From assembly GCA_002706445.1 (NCBI GenBank), contig PALE01000078.1, positions 1 through 44,376 on the forward strand: 44,376 nucleotides of DNA, written 5' to 3'. Under the pieces are notes generated by a model that saw only the letters and a list, made by a program, of their open reading frames with translations, ran no database searches and was not told the DNA's origin. Both the position numbers and the translations under genes were made by a program. Positions within the stretch are counted from its first letter, which is position 1; each line of letters opens with the position of its first letter. Origin of the DNA: Erythrobacteraceae bacterium (lineage in GTDB: Bacteria; Pseudomonadota; Alphaproteobacteria; Sphingomonadales; Sphingomonadaceae). Below are positions 7,671-16,724 of this stretch, piece by piece.

Positions 7671-7699
7671 CTTGACTCCTCACCCCCGCGCAACCATTT
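7671..7699 (+). promoter_or_regulatory. Heat-shock-sigma-like promoter of groESL
   Basis: CTTGAC at 7671-7676 and CCATTT at 7694-7699, 17 bases apart, resemble the CTTG / CCAT pattern recognised by RpoH in alphaproteobacteria. They lie immediately upstream of the CIRCE element, so the transcript would begin at or within the operator. Confidence 0.6.
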
Positions 7700-7708
7700 G
7701 CGCCGCGC

Positions 7709-7733
7709 TGGCACTCTCGCAGGGAGAGTGCCA
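7709..7733 (+). promoter_or_regulatory. CIRCE operator (HrcA binding site)
   Basis: TGGCACTC at 7709-7716, nine bases, and GAGTGCCA at 7726-7733 form a perfect dyad. It differs from the CIRCE consensus (TTAGCACTC-N9-GAGTGCTAA) by symmetrical substitutions, A to G on the left and T to C on the right. It lies 37 bases before groES, the classical position for HrcA repression. hrcA itself is not in the window. Confidence 0.92.
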
Positions 7734-7770
7734 AAGCTGACACCAACCTTATTAGTGAGAGGTCATAACA

Positions 7771-8058
7771 ATGGCATTTCGTCCGCTCCACGACCGCGTC
7801 GTGGTCCGCCGTATCGAAGCCGACCAGAAGACCGCTGGCGGCATCATCATTCCCGATTCCGCGCAGGAAAAGCCCAGCGAAGGCGAAATCGTCTCGGTCG
7901 GCGAAGGCGCCCGTGACGATGCCGGCAACCGCGTTGCCCTGGACGTCAAGGCCGGCGACCGCGTGCTGTTCGGCAAATGGTCGGGCACCGAAGTCAAGAT
8001 CGACGGCGAAGACCTGCTGATCATGAAGGAAAGCGACATCATGGGGATCATCGGCTGA
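7771..8058 (+). CDS. groES: Co-chaperonin GroES
   Basis: A 95-residue protein of the usual GroES length, forming the seven-subunit lid of the GroEL folding chamber. It starts [16 protein letters not shown]. It contains the mobile loop that docks on GroEL ([20 protein letters not shown], about residues 15-34) and the conserved [26 protein letters not shown] at 7758-7762 is the ribosome binding site. groEL follows 54 bases later, forming the standard groESL operon under the RpoH-like promoter and CIRCE. Confidence 0.98.
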   Translation: MAFRPLHDRVVVRRIEADQKTAGGIIIPDSAQEKPSEGEIVSVGEGARDDAGNRVALDVKAGDRVLFGKWSGTEVKIDGEDLLIMKESDIMGIIG

Positions 8059-8073
8059 TCGCCGGTCCCCTGA

Positions 8074-9765
<1,692 letters not shown>

Positions 9766-9793
9766 GCCCCTCGCGCCCTGCGCTTACGAAATC

Positions 9794-9826
9794 GGCCCCG
9801 GCGGATCGTTCCGCCGGGGCCTTTTT
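9794..9826 (+). terminator. Rho-independent terminator of groESL
   Basis: A perfect 12-bp stem (GGCCCCGGCGGA with its complement, loop TCGT) followed by TTTTT, 28 bases after the groEL stop. Confidence 0.93.
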
Positions 9827-9973
9827 CTTGCCCGCGTGCTTCGAACGCAACGTTGCGATCCGCTTACCGAAAATCAGGCGAAGCGCCTTTGACAGTCGGC
9901 ACTTGACGACATTTTCTCTCGCAATTCCCGCAAGATACCCCATCTCGAGAGCGAACAATAAGGAGAACACATT

Positions 9974-10384
9974 ATGAAACTTCCCGCAAAATCGCTCGTC
10001 GCAGTCGTCGATGGTGAAACCTTTCTCCTGTTCCGGAACGAGGGCCAGCCGTTTGAACCCAAGCTGCGCAAGGAGGACAAGCCGAGCCTCGACGTCACCA
10101 ATTTCAGCGCCGGGGTGAAGCATCAGGACGATGTCGGTCAGCGCCACGGCCGCACCGACCTTAACGAACTGGGCCACGCTGCGGCCGCTGCCGAATGGCT
10201 GAATGAGAAAGCCATTTCGAACGAGCTGGGCGAAGTGCTCATCATCGCCGATCCCAAATCGCTCGGAGAGATGCGCCAGCATTATCACAGCGAGCTCGAG
10301 AAACGCCTGATCGGCGAAATCGACAAGACGCTCACCGGTCAGCCGGTGGAGCAGATCGAAAAGGCCATCGTCGCCGCCGAGTAA
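9974..10384 (+). CDS. Host attachment family protein (baeRF-like)
   Basis: A 136-residue soluble protein beginning KLPAKSLVAVVDGETFLLFRNEG, followed by DVGQRHGRTDLNELGHAAAAAEWLNEKA and EVLIIADPKSLGEMRQHY. This matches the family first described in Agrobacterium as a host attachment protein, now grouped with bacterial and archaeal proteins related to the middle domain of release factor eRF1. The molecular role is not established; ribosome or RNA interaction has been proposed for the wider group. AAGGAG at 9960-9965 gives a good start at 9974. The gene stands alone between the groEL terminator and its own terminator. The name does not imply that this organism attaches to a host. Confidence 0.85.
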   Translation: MKLPAKSLVAVVDGETFLLFRNEGQPFEPKLRKEDKPSLDVTNFSAGVKHQDDVGQRHGRTDLNELGHAAAAAEWLNEKAISNELGEVLIIADPKSLGEMRQHYHSELEKRLIGEIDKTLTGQPVEQIEKAIVAAE

Positions 10385-10418
10385 CAACGCAGCAACGCTG
10401 CCCTGGGCACAACCGATC

Positions 10419-10458
10419 ACCCCGGAGGACGATTCAGACATTCGTCCTTCGGGGTTTT
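10419..10458 (+). terminator. Rho-independent terminator
   Basis: A 14-bp stem (10419-10432 with 10442-10455, one G-T pair, nine-base loop) ends in TTTT. Confidence 0.88.
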
Positions 10459-10540
10459 GTGTTGGTCGAATGGCCCCCTTCCCTTCGGCCTCGGGCTGCC
10501 GCATGAATGCAGCCAGCTATTTTTGCCGAAGGGGAATCCC

Positions 10541-12391
10541 ATGAAAACGAAGTTCGCGAGCCTGTTGCTCGCCGCCGCTGCGCCGATTGCGCTCGCCGGA
10601 TGCGATGCCGCCATGACCGGTGTCGCCACCATCGAATGCACCACCACGCAGGCCGAGTGCCTCGACCAGTGGTTCGATGAAAAGTTCGAGGAACAGCTGG
10701 CTTTCAGCCCGATGTCGCAGACCGCACTCGGACGGAAAACCGATAACGACAAGATCGACCAGTTCACCGAAGAAGCGCAGCTCGAACAGCTCGAATGGAT
10801 GCGCGCCGCAACCGCCGAGATGGAAGCGAACTTCGACTATGACGATCTGCCGCCTGCCTCGCAGATTTCCTACGACATGTGGAAATACAATCTCGCGCAG
10901 GCCGAACGGAACTGGGAGTTCCGCGACCAGGCCTATATCCTCCACCAGATGGGTTCGTGGCAGTCGGGCTTGCCGACCTTCCTCCTCGCCCAGCATGTGG
11001 TCGAGGATGAAAGCGACATGGAAGCCTTCATCGCGCGTATCGGCGGGATCGGCACCGCGATGGACCAGCTGCTTGCCGCAGCGCAGGCCAATGCCGAGGC
11101 CGGAACGCGTCCGCCGCGCTTTGCCTATGAAGCAGTGATCAAGGAATCGAAGAACCTCACCACCGGCGCGCCTTTCGATGATGGCGAGCCTTCGGCGATG
11201 TGGCAGGGGGTCGAGCGCCACCTCACCTCGCTACAGGAAAGCGACAAGATCACCGCGGAACGCGCCGACGAATTGCGCGAGGAGGCCCGCAAGGCTCTGC
11301 TCGAACAATTTGCGCCCGCCTATGGCCGCGTGATCGCATGGTTCGAAGAAGACATCGCCAACACTGACAAAGTGGCCAAGGGCGTCTCCGCTCTACCCAA
11401 TGGCGAAGCCTTCTACGCCGCCGCGCTGCAGGAGATGACCACCACCGATATGACTGCGGACGAGATCCACCAGAAGGGTCTCGACGAAGTTGCGCGCATC
11501 CACGGCGAGATGGAAGCGATCAAGGAACAGGTCGGCTTCGAAGGCACCTTGCAGGAGTTCTTCGAATTCACCCGCGACGATCCGCAGTTCTTCTATCCCG
11601 ACAACGAAGCGGGTGCGCAGATGTATATCGATCAGGCGACCAAGGACATCGACGCCATGCGCGAGCGCCTGCCCGAATGGTTCGGCATTCTGCCCAAGGC
11701 CCCGCTCGAAGTGCGCCGGGTCGAGGCATTCCGCGAACAGGACGGCGCTGCCCAGCATTACCAGCCGGGCACGCCCGACGGCTCGCGTCCGGGTGTCTAT
11801 TACGCGCACCTTTCGGACATGACTTCGATGCCGAAGACCGAGCTGGAAACGATCGCCTATCACGAAGGCATCCCCGGCCACCACATGCAGCTTTCGATCG
11901 CACAAGAGCTCGAAGGCGTGCCCAAGTTCCGCTCGCAGGGCAGCTTCAACTCGGCCTTTATCGAAGGCTGGGCGCTCTATTCGGAATATCTCGCCAAGGA
12001 GATGGGCGGTTTTGAAGATCCCTATTCGGACTTCGGACGCCTCGCCAACGAACTGTGGCGCGCGATCCGTCTGGTGGTAGATACCGGCATCCACTCGAAG
12101 GGCTGGACCGAGGAAGAAGCGGTGAAATACGCGCTCGACAGTTCGCCCGTGCAGGAAACCGGCGCGCGCAGCGAAGTGCAGCGCTATTTCGTGCTGCCTG
12201 GGCAGGCGACCTCCTACAAGATCGGCATGCTCAAGATCCTCGAACTGCGCGCCCGCGCCGAAGAGGAGCTTGGTGACAAGTTCGACATTCGCGGCTTCCA
12301 CGACACCGTTCTGGGTGGTGGCACCGTGCCGCTGTCGATCCTCGAAACGCAGGTCGATCGCTGGATCGAACAGGTCAAAGCCGAAGACTGA
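10541..12391 (+). CDS. DUF885 family lipoprotein, putative zinc metallopeptidase
   Basis: A 616-residue protein starting at the ATG at 10541, with AAGGGG at 10529-10534 upstream. The signal sequence ends with the lipobox LAGC, so Cys21 is probably lipidated and the protein is held at the membrane, facing the periplasm. It shows the DUF885 layout: a long helical N-terminal part, then HEGIPGHH at about residues 441-448 and a downstream GWALYSEYLAKEMG block. The two histidines and the downstream glutamate would form the metal site of a gluzincin-like peptidase. Substrates of the family are largely unknown. It is a single gene between two terminators. Confidence 0.88.
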   Translation: MKTKFASLLLAAAAPIALAGCDAAMTGVATIECTTTQAECLDQWFDEKFEEQLAFSPMSQTALGRKTDNDKIDQFTEEAQLEQLEWMRAATAEMEANFDYDDLPPASQISYDMWKYNLAQAERNWEFRDQAYILHQMGSWQSGLPTFLLAQHVVEDESDMEAFIARIGGIGTAMDQLLAAAQANAEAGTRPPRFAYEAVIKESKNLTTGAPFDDGEPSAMWQGVERHLTSLQESDKITAERADELREEARKALLEQFAPAYGRVIAWFEEDIANTDKVAKGVSALPNGEAFYAAALQEMTTTDMTADEIHQKGLDEVARIHGEMEAIKEQVGFEGTLQEFFEFTRDDPQFFYPDNEAGAQMYIDQATKDIDAMRERLPEWFGILPKAPLEVRRVEAFREQDGAAQHYQPGTPDGSRPGVYYAHLSDMTSMPKTELETIAYHEGIPGHHMQLSIAQELEGVPKFRSQGSFNSAFIEGWALYSEYLAKEMGGFEDPYSDFGRLANELWRAIRLVVDTGIHSKGWTEEEAVKYALDSSPVQETGARSEVQRYFVLPGQATSYKIGMLKILELRARAEEELGDKFDIRGFHDTVLGGGTVPLSILETQVDRWIEQVKAED

Positions 12392-12412
12392 TCTGCACGG
12401 TTACGACAAACA

Positions 12413-12450
12413 AAAAGGGGCGGGTTGCCTGATGGCAGCCCGCCCCTTTT
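12413..12450. terminator. Bidirectional terminator between convergent genes
   Basis: A 13-bp GC-rich stem (12417-12429 with 12434-12446, one G-T pair) is flanked by AAAA on the left and TTTT on the right, so it can stop the DUF885 transcript and the opposing DUF305 transcript. Confidence 0.9.
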
Positions 12451-12474
12451 CTTGTTTGTGCCCTTCAGCCGGTT

Positions 12475-14760
12475 TTAGCCGCCCGAACGGCTCTGTGCCG
12501 CAGCATCGATATCCGCCTGAGACCAGATGACCTGCGTCTGGGTCTGCGGGTTGAAGCGGGTGTTCTGGTAAGACGCTGCTTCAGCCGCCGCGACCTCGCC
12601 TTCGGTCAGGAACTCGCTGGGTTCGAGCGCGAACACGTCGATCCCGCGCGTGATCTCGGTGCCGTAGATGCGGCCATTGTACCAGTAGGATGACCAGTAG
12701 CCGCCGACGACCAGCTGCTCCTCATCGATCGGGCCGCGATCAAAGAAGGCGATTTCCTTGGGGTTCGAACTGTCGGTGAAGTCCATCAGGCTGATGCCGC
12801 CCTGATACCATGACTGCACGAAGATATCGCGGCCCGGCACCGGCACGATCGAGCCGTTGTGCGCGACGCAGTTTTCCCACTCGCTTTGCGGCCCGGGCAT
12901 CTTGTAGTGCGAACGGAATTCCAGCTTGCCGTCCACGATATCGTACACCGCATTGGCGCCCCAGGTCATCGGGTCCGACGCCTTGCAGCGCGGACGACCG
13001 CCGCCGCCCCATTCATCGGTGAAGATCACCTTGGTGCCGTCATTGTTGAAGGTTGCCGAGTGCCAATAGGCAAATCCGGTGTCGCTCACCGCATCGATCC
13101 GGACCGGGTTCATCGGGTCGGAGATATCCATCAGGATACCATTGCCCGAACATGCGCCCGCTGCGAGCTTTAGGCTCGGGAAAACGGTGATGTCGTGGCA
13201 CTGGTTGGTCTGCGAGGTGCGCTGCGTCCCGTCGCCGTGATCGCCGCCTTCCCACAGGCCTGCGATTTCGCCGGTTTCACTGTCGGCAAAGACGCGCGGG
13301 CTGCTGATGATGCGCGATTGCGAGGGATCGGCCAACGGGATTTCGATCACGTCGATGCTGAACAGCGCGGTGCGCGAATCCGATGGGTTCTCGATGCAAC
13401 GGGCCAGCTCTTCCTGATCGCGCACGCGCGAGGTGCCCGAGTTGTAAACAATCAGCCGCTCGTCATTGGCATCGACGATCGAGTGGGTGTGGCTGCCGCG
13501 GCAGGTCTGCACCTGCCCGACCTGACGCGGTGCGCTGAGATCGGAAATGTCGAACACGCGAAGCCCGCGGAAGCGTTCTTCGCTGACATCACCCTCGACC
13601 CCCTGCAGACCGCAATCGACGCGGCCACGGGTTTGCTCGACGCTCATGATCAGAATGTCGCCGACCACCGAAACGTCACCCTGCCCGCCCGGACAAACGA
13701 CCGAGGACAGGAGGCTCGGCGCGCCATCGTCGCCGAGGCGGTAGATGTTGAAGCCGTGGTAATTGCCCGCAACCATGATGTCGTCGAAGAACGCCATGTC
13801 GGTGTTGGCAAAATCGAGCAGCGGCGAGCGTTCGGCGAACTGGGTCAGGCTCTCGCCTTCTTCCTTGGGCTCGGCGACGTCCTCTTCCGCTTCCGCAGCA
13901 GCAACGGCTTCGCCTTCCACGGCCTCGGCGGTCTCTTCGCCCTCTTCATCCTCGCGCGGGGGAACGACAGCGCGCAGATCGGCGGGGTTGTCGGGATCGA
14001 AGAAGCCCGCAGGCTTCGACAGCGAGACCACCTTGCGCAGGTTCCAGATCGCTTCGCCTGCATCGGCAAAGCCCGCCTTGAGCCCCGCACGCGGATCTTC
14101 GGAAAGGCTGGCGAGGATCACATCCATCTTCTCGATTTCCGACGTCTGTTCGTTGTCGACGTCGGTGACAAAACGGTAGAGGATCGGATCGGCGGCCGTG
14201 CCCGGCTGACCGAGAAGTTCCTCGACCATGTCGACTGCGCCCTCGTGGTGCGCAATCATCAGGGTCAGGAACATGCGATCAAAGTCGGTGTTTTCGGAAG
14301 CAGCGAGAGCCGCCATCTGCTCGGGGGTCGCCATGCCCATCATCGCCATATGGCCGGCGTGGTCGTGGCCCTGCATGCCGCCATGCGACATTCGCATGGG
14401 CTGGCCGCGTGCAGCCAGCCATTCGGTCATGAAGGCGATCTCGTCGGCCTGGCTGGCAAGAATGCGGCCCGCAGCGGCATTCACTTCTTCATTGTTGGTG
14501 CGCGCCTCGACCAGCTCGGACATATCGACCGCCTGCTGATGGTGCATGATCATCATCTGCATGAAGCGCACGTCCGCTTCGGTGAAGCTCGCTTTCGCCA
14601 GTTCGGTCGCCTGGTCGGCGGTCAGCGTCTTGCTCGCTTGTCCCGGTGCGCCCGGCTGAACGATCGGAGCCGTCTGGGCCATGGCAAGGCTGGAGCCGCC
14701 GAGCAGCATGGCGGTGATGAGCGAACGTGATCCCGAAAGGGCAATGCGTGTTTTTGTCAT
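12475..14760 (-). CDS. DUF305 domain plus LVIVD-repeat secreted fusion protein
   Basis: A 761-residue exported protein. The ATG at 14760 has AGGGA upstream and opens a signal peptide cleaved around AMA-QT (residue 28). Residues 55-220 hold a tandem DUF305 (ferritin-like four-helix) unit, with MMIMHHQQAVDM near residue 70 and LMIAHHEGAVDM near residue 168; these His-His pairs are likely metal ligands. Between them lies a His/Met-rich stretch (GHDHAGHMAMMGM). An acidic linker at about 268-303 leads to an LVIVD-repeat beta-propeller, seen in GLRVFDISDLSAPRQVG and later GNGILMDISDPMNPVRI. DUF305 proteins are often linked to copper or metal handling. Joining it to a propeller suggests a secreted metal-binding or surface protein; function is inferred. 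Confidence 0.85.
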   Translation of the reverse strand: MTKTRIALSGSRSLITAMLLGGSSLAMAQTAPIVQPGAPGQASKTLTADQATELAKASFTEADVRFMQMMIMHHQQAVDMSELVEARTNNEEVNAAAGRILASQADEIAFMTEWLAARGQPMRMSHGGMQGHDHAGHMAMMGMATPEQMAALAASENTDFDRMFLTLMIAHHEGAVDMVEELLGQPGTAADPILYRFVTDVDNEQTSEIEKMDVILASLSEDPRAGLKAGFADAGEAIWNLRKVVSLSKPAGFFDPDNPADLRAVVPPREDEEGEETAEAVEGEAVAAAEAEEDVAEPKEEGESLTQFAERSPLLDFANTDMAFFDDIMVAGNYHGFNIYRLGDDGAPSLLSSVVCPGGQGDVSVVGDILIMSVEQTRGRVDCGLQGVEGDVSEERFRGLRVFDISDLSAPRQVGQVQTCRGSHTHSIVDANDERLIVYNSGTSRVRDQEELARCIENPSDSRTALFSIDVIEIPLADPSQSRIISSPRVFADSETGEIAGLWEGGDHGDGTQRTSQTNQCHDITVFPSLKLAAGACSGNGILMDISDPMNPVRIDAVSDTGFAYWHSATFNNDGTKVIFTDEWGGGGRPRCKASDPMTWGANAVYDIVDGKLEFRSHYKMPGPQSEWENCVAHNGSIVPVPGRDIFVQSWYQGGISLMDFTDSSNPKEIAFFDRGPIDEEQLVVGGYWSSYWYNGRIYGTEITRGIDVFALEPSEFLTEGEVAAAEAASYQNTRFNPQTQTQVIWSQADIDAAAQSRSGG

Positions 14761-15004
14761 GAGAGTCCCTGTTGCGATTAGGCGCGCTATGTCTGCCTCA
14801 CTCCTTGCCCCAGTCAAGGGGTCGTTGCGCCCCGCAGGCCGCGTGATCGACGAATGACCAAGAAGAGCCTTTGAAGCACAGGTCGCGACATTTTGCTGCG
14901 GATCTACGCAATTTCCCGAGGTCGGTCGCGCAAGCGCCACATCTCGTCGCACGCGGCGGATTGATTGCTTGTCGCGGCGAAAGCCGTGCAATTAGACTCG
15001 CGAA

Positions 15005-15021
15005 TTAATTAGCCGCTAACC
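15005..15021 (+). promoter_or_regulatory. Candidate CtrA binding site
   Basis: TTAA, seven bases, then CTAACC is one mismatch from the CtrA box TTAA-N7-TTAA(C). It lies 23 bases before the start codon at 15044. CtrA is encoded in this window. Short motifs like this occur by chance, so the call is weak. Confidence 0.3.
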
Positions 15022-15043
15022 TTGTTCGGATTATTCTTTCGCG

Positions 15044-16081
15044 ATGGCCCCACGTAAACGCACAAGCATCCTCGCTCGTTTCGCCGCACCGTTGGCTGCG
15101 CTTGCCGTCACCTTCGCTGCGCCAGCCTCTGCCCAATCGACAGACCTTCAGGCCAATTTCGACGATGCCTTCGGCACCGAAATGCGCTCGCCCGACACGT
15201 TCGAGGCGATCTACGCCAACAGCTTCGAACAGCGGATCGCCGAACTTGCCGATGGCGATCGCGGACGGATCGGGGTCGCAGCGCTCGATCTGACGACCGG
15301 CGAACAGGTCGCCGTGCTGGGCGACCAGCTGTTTCCGATGGCTTCGACCAGCAAGATCGCGATTGCCGCGACCTATCTCGAAATGGTCGAACAAGGGCGT
15401 TATTCGCTTACCAGTGAATTTCCGCTGCTAATTGCGGTTCGCTCGCCGAAATATTCCTCGCCTGCCGCGCCGGTGCGCGAAGGCAATTACATGCAGGCCA
15501 TCGATCTGATTGAGATCATGATTACCCGGTCGAGCAATCCGGCAACCGATGCCCTGCTCGCCGCCGTGGGCGGTCCTGAAAAGGTCAATGACTGGATGCG
15601 GCGGCAGGGGATCAACGATTTCTCGATCGACCGCGACATCGCGACGCTGGTGCGCGACGACGGGGAATATGATCCGGCGAACTGGATCGACCCGCGCGAT
15701 GCGGCGACTCCGCGCGCGATGGTGCGGCTCCTGCAAGGCCTTCATCGCGGCGATTTCCTGTCCGACCAGAGCCGCCGGGTTCTGCTCGGCGCGATGAGCC
15801 GGACTGTCACCGGGCGTCGTCGGATACCGGCGAATATGCCTGCAGAAGCGCGTGTGAGCCACAAGACCGGCTCGCTCAACAACACCTCCAGCGATATCGG
15901 CATTATCGAAAGCCCCGACGGACGCGCCATTGCGGTTGCGATCTATGTGACCGGACAAGGCTCGCGCCTCAACCGTGAAGCGCGCATCGCTTCGATCGCC
16001 CGCGCGCTTTACGATGGTTTTTATGCCCGCGCCCGCCAGAACCGCAACTGGACCAATGCGGAGCAGCGCACCGGCGGCTGA
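15044..16081 (+). CDS. Class A beta-lactamase-like serine hydrolase lacking the canonical Glu166
   Basis: A 345-residue periplasmic protein with a signal peptide (cleavage PASA-QS, after residue 30). It carries the acyl-serine fold motifs: STSK at 101-104 (nucleophile Ser101, Lys104), SSN at 163-165 in place of SDN, and KTG at 274-276. The omega loop normally reads R-W-E-P-E-L-N and supplies Glu166 and Asn170 for deacylation. Here it reads R-D-I-A-T-L-V (197-203) and is about seven residues longer before the conserved DPRDAATPRAM. Without that glutamate the enzyme may acylate but hydrolyse beta-lactams poorly, or may act on another substrate such as peptidoglycan peptides. It stands alone, ending in a terminator. 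Confidence 0.85.
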   Translation: MAPRKRTSILARFAAPLAALAVTFAAPASAQSTDLQANFDDAFGTEMRSPDTFEAIYANSFEQRIAELADGDRGRIGVAALDLTTGEQVAVLGDQLFPMASTSKIAIAATYLEMVEQGRYSLTSEFPLLIAVRSPKYSSPAAPVREGNYMQAIDLIEIMITRSSNPATDALLAAVGGPEKVNDWMRRQGINDFSIDRDIATLVRDDGEYDPANWIDPRDAATPRAMVRLLQGLHRGDFLSDQSRRVLLGAMSRTVTGRRRIPANMPAEARVSHKTGSLNNTSSDIGIIESPDGRAIAVAIYVTGQGSRLNREARIASIARALYDGFYARARQNRNWTNAEQRTGG

Positions 16082-16105
16082 TCAGCCTGCGGGCTTCGGA
16101 CAAAG

Positions 16106-16136
16106 AAAAAGGCGGCGCCTCGCGGCACCGCCTTTT
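16106..16136. terminator. Bidirectional terminator between convergent genes
   Basis: GGCGGCGCC at 16111-16119 pairs with GGCACCGCC at 16124-16132 (one mismatch, loop TCGC), with AAAAA before it and TTTT after it. Confidence 0.85.
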
Positions 16137-16178
16137 CTTTTTGCTCACTGCCGTCAGACGGCAATGGCCAAAAGCGAA

Positions 16179-16436
16179 TTACTCGCCTTCGACGGTAGCT
16201 TCAGCGTCGGCAGCAGCTTCTTCAGCAGCTTCTTCAACAGCTTCAGCAGCGCCTTCAGCAGCTTCAGCGGTCGCGTCAGCAGCTTCTTCGCCAGCGGCGG
16301 TTGCGTCTTCCGAGATTGCTTCGGCGTCTGCAGCCATTGCTTCGTCGGTGCCTTCGACCGATTCAGCGGTTTCGCCGCAAGCAGCGAGGCCCAGAGCCGA
16401 GGTAGCGATGGCAGCAGCCAGAACGAACTTACGCAT
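16179..16436 (-). CDS. Small Ala/Glu-rich acidic lipoprotein, 85 aa
   Basis: An 85-residue protein with a lipoprotein signal ending LAAC (Cys20). The ATG at 16436 has AGGA about eight bases upstream; a TTG two codons earlier is less likely. The mature part is nearly all Ala, Glu, Asp, Thr and Ser, in runs such as EAAEGAAEAVEEAAEEAAA, giving a strongly acidic, probably helical protein. The DNA is correspondingly repetitive (repeats of GCAGCTTC). It resembles the lipoprotein at 2191-2457 in size, signal and composition, though the heptad pattern is less strict here. It is convergent with the beta-lactamase-like gene and divergent from polA. Function unknown. Confidence 0.8.
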   Translation of the reverse strand: MRKFVLAAAIATSALGLAACGETAESVEGTDEAMAADAEAISEDATAAGEEAADATAEAAEGAAEAVEEAAEEAAADAEATVEGE

Positions 16437-16559
16437 AATCAAATTCCTTGTTCAGCGAATAGAACATGTGAGGCCCAATGACTGGTCCGCACAAAAGCCG
16501 GAATTTTCCCCCCGGCTCTGCATGGTCAAATAGTGGCTGAAATATGGCATAGCAAGCGA

Positions 16560-16591
16560 AATGTGGCACATTCTGCCTTTTTCGCCACATT
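16560..16591. repeat. Inverted repeat in the gap between the lipoprotein gene and polA
   Basis: AATGTGGC at 16560-16567 and GCCACATT at 16584-16591 form a perfect 8-bp dyad with 16 bases between. No T run follows, so it is more likely an operator or leader hairpin than a terminator. Confidence 0.45.
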
Positions 16592-16724
16592 CCCGCCTCA
16601 ATTCTGCCGCTTTTCCGGCTCGCTTCGCCCCGGTGCAAAGCAGCGCGTTTGGCCGCAAGATTTCGGGGCATGGCCCCTTTCAAAGCGGCTTACGCCCCTC
16701 GCCAAGCGGTGCTAGCACCCGTTC

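Noticed and set aside
13195-14730. A 511-codon open frame antisense to the DUF305-LVIVD gene
   Set aside because: Produced by high GC at third codon positions; no signal, motif or ribosome binding site supports it.
16179-16300. Repeats of GCAGCTTC resembling a microsatellite or CRISPR-like array
   Set aside because: They are the Ala/Glu codons of the acidic lipoprotein, with no regular spacers.
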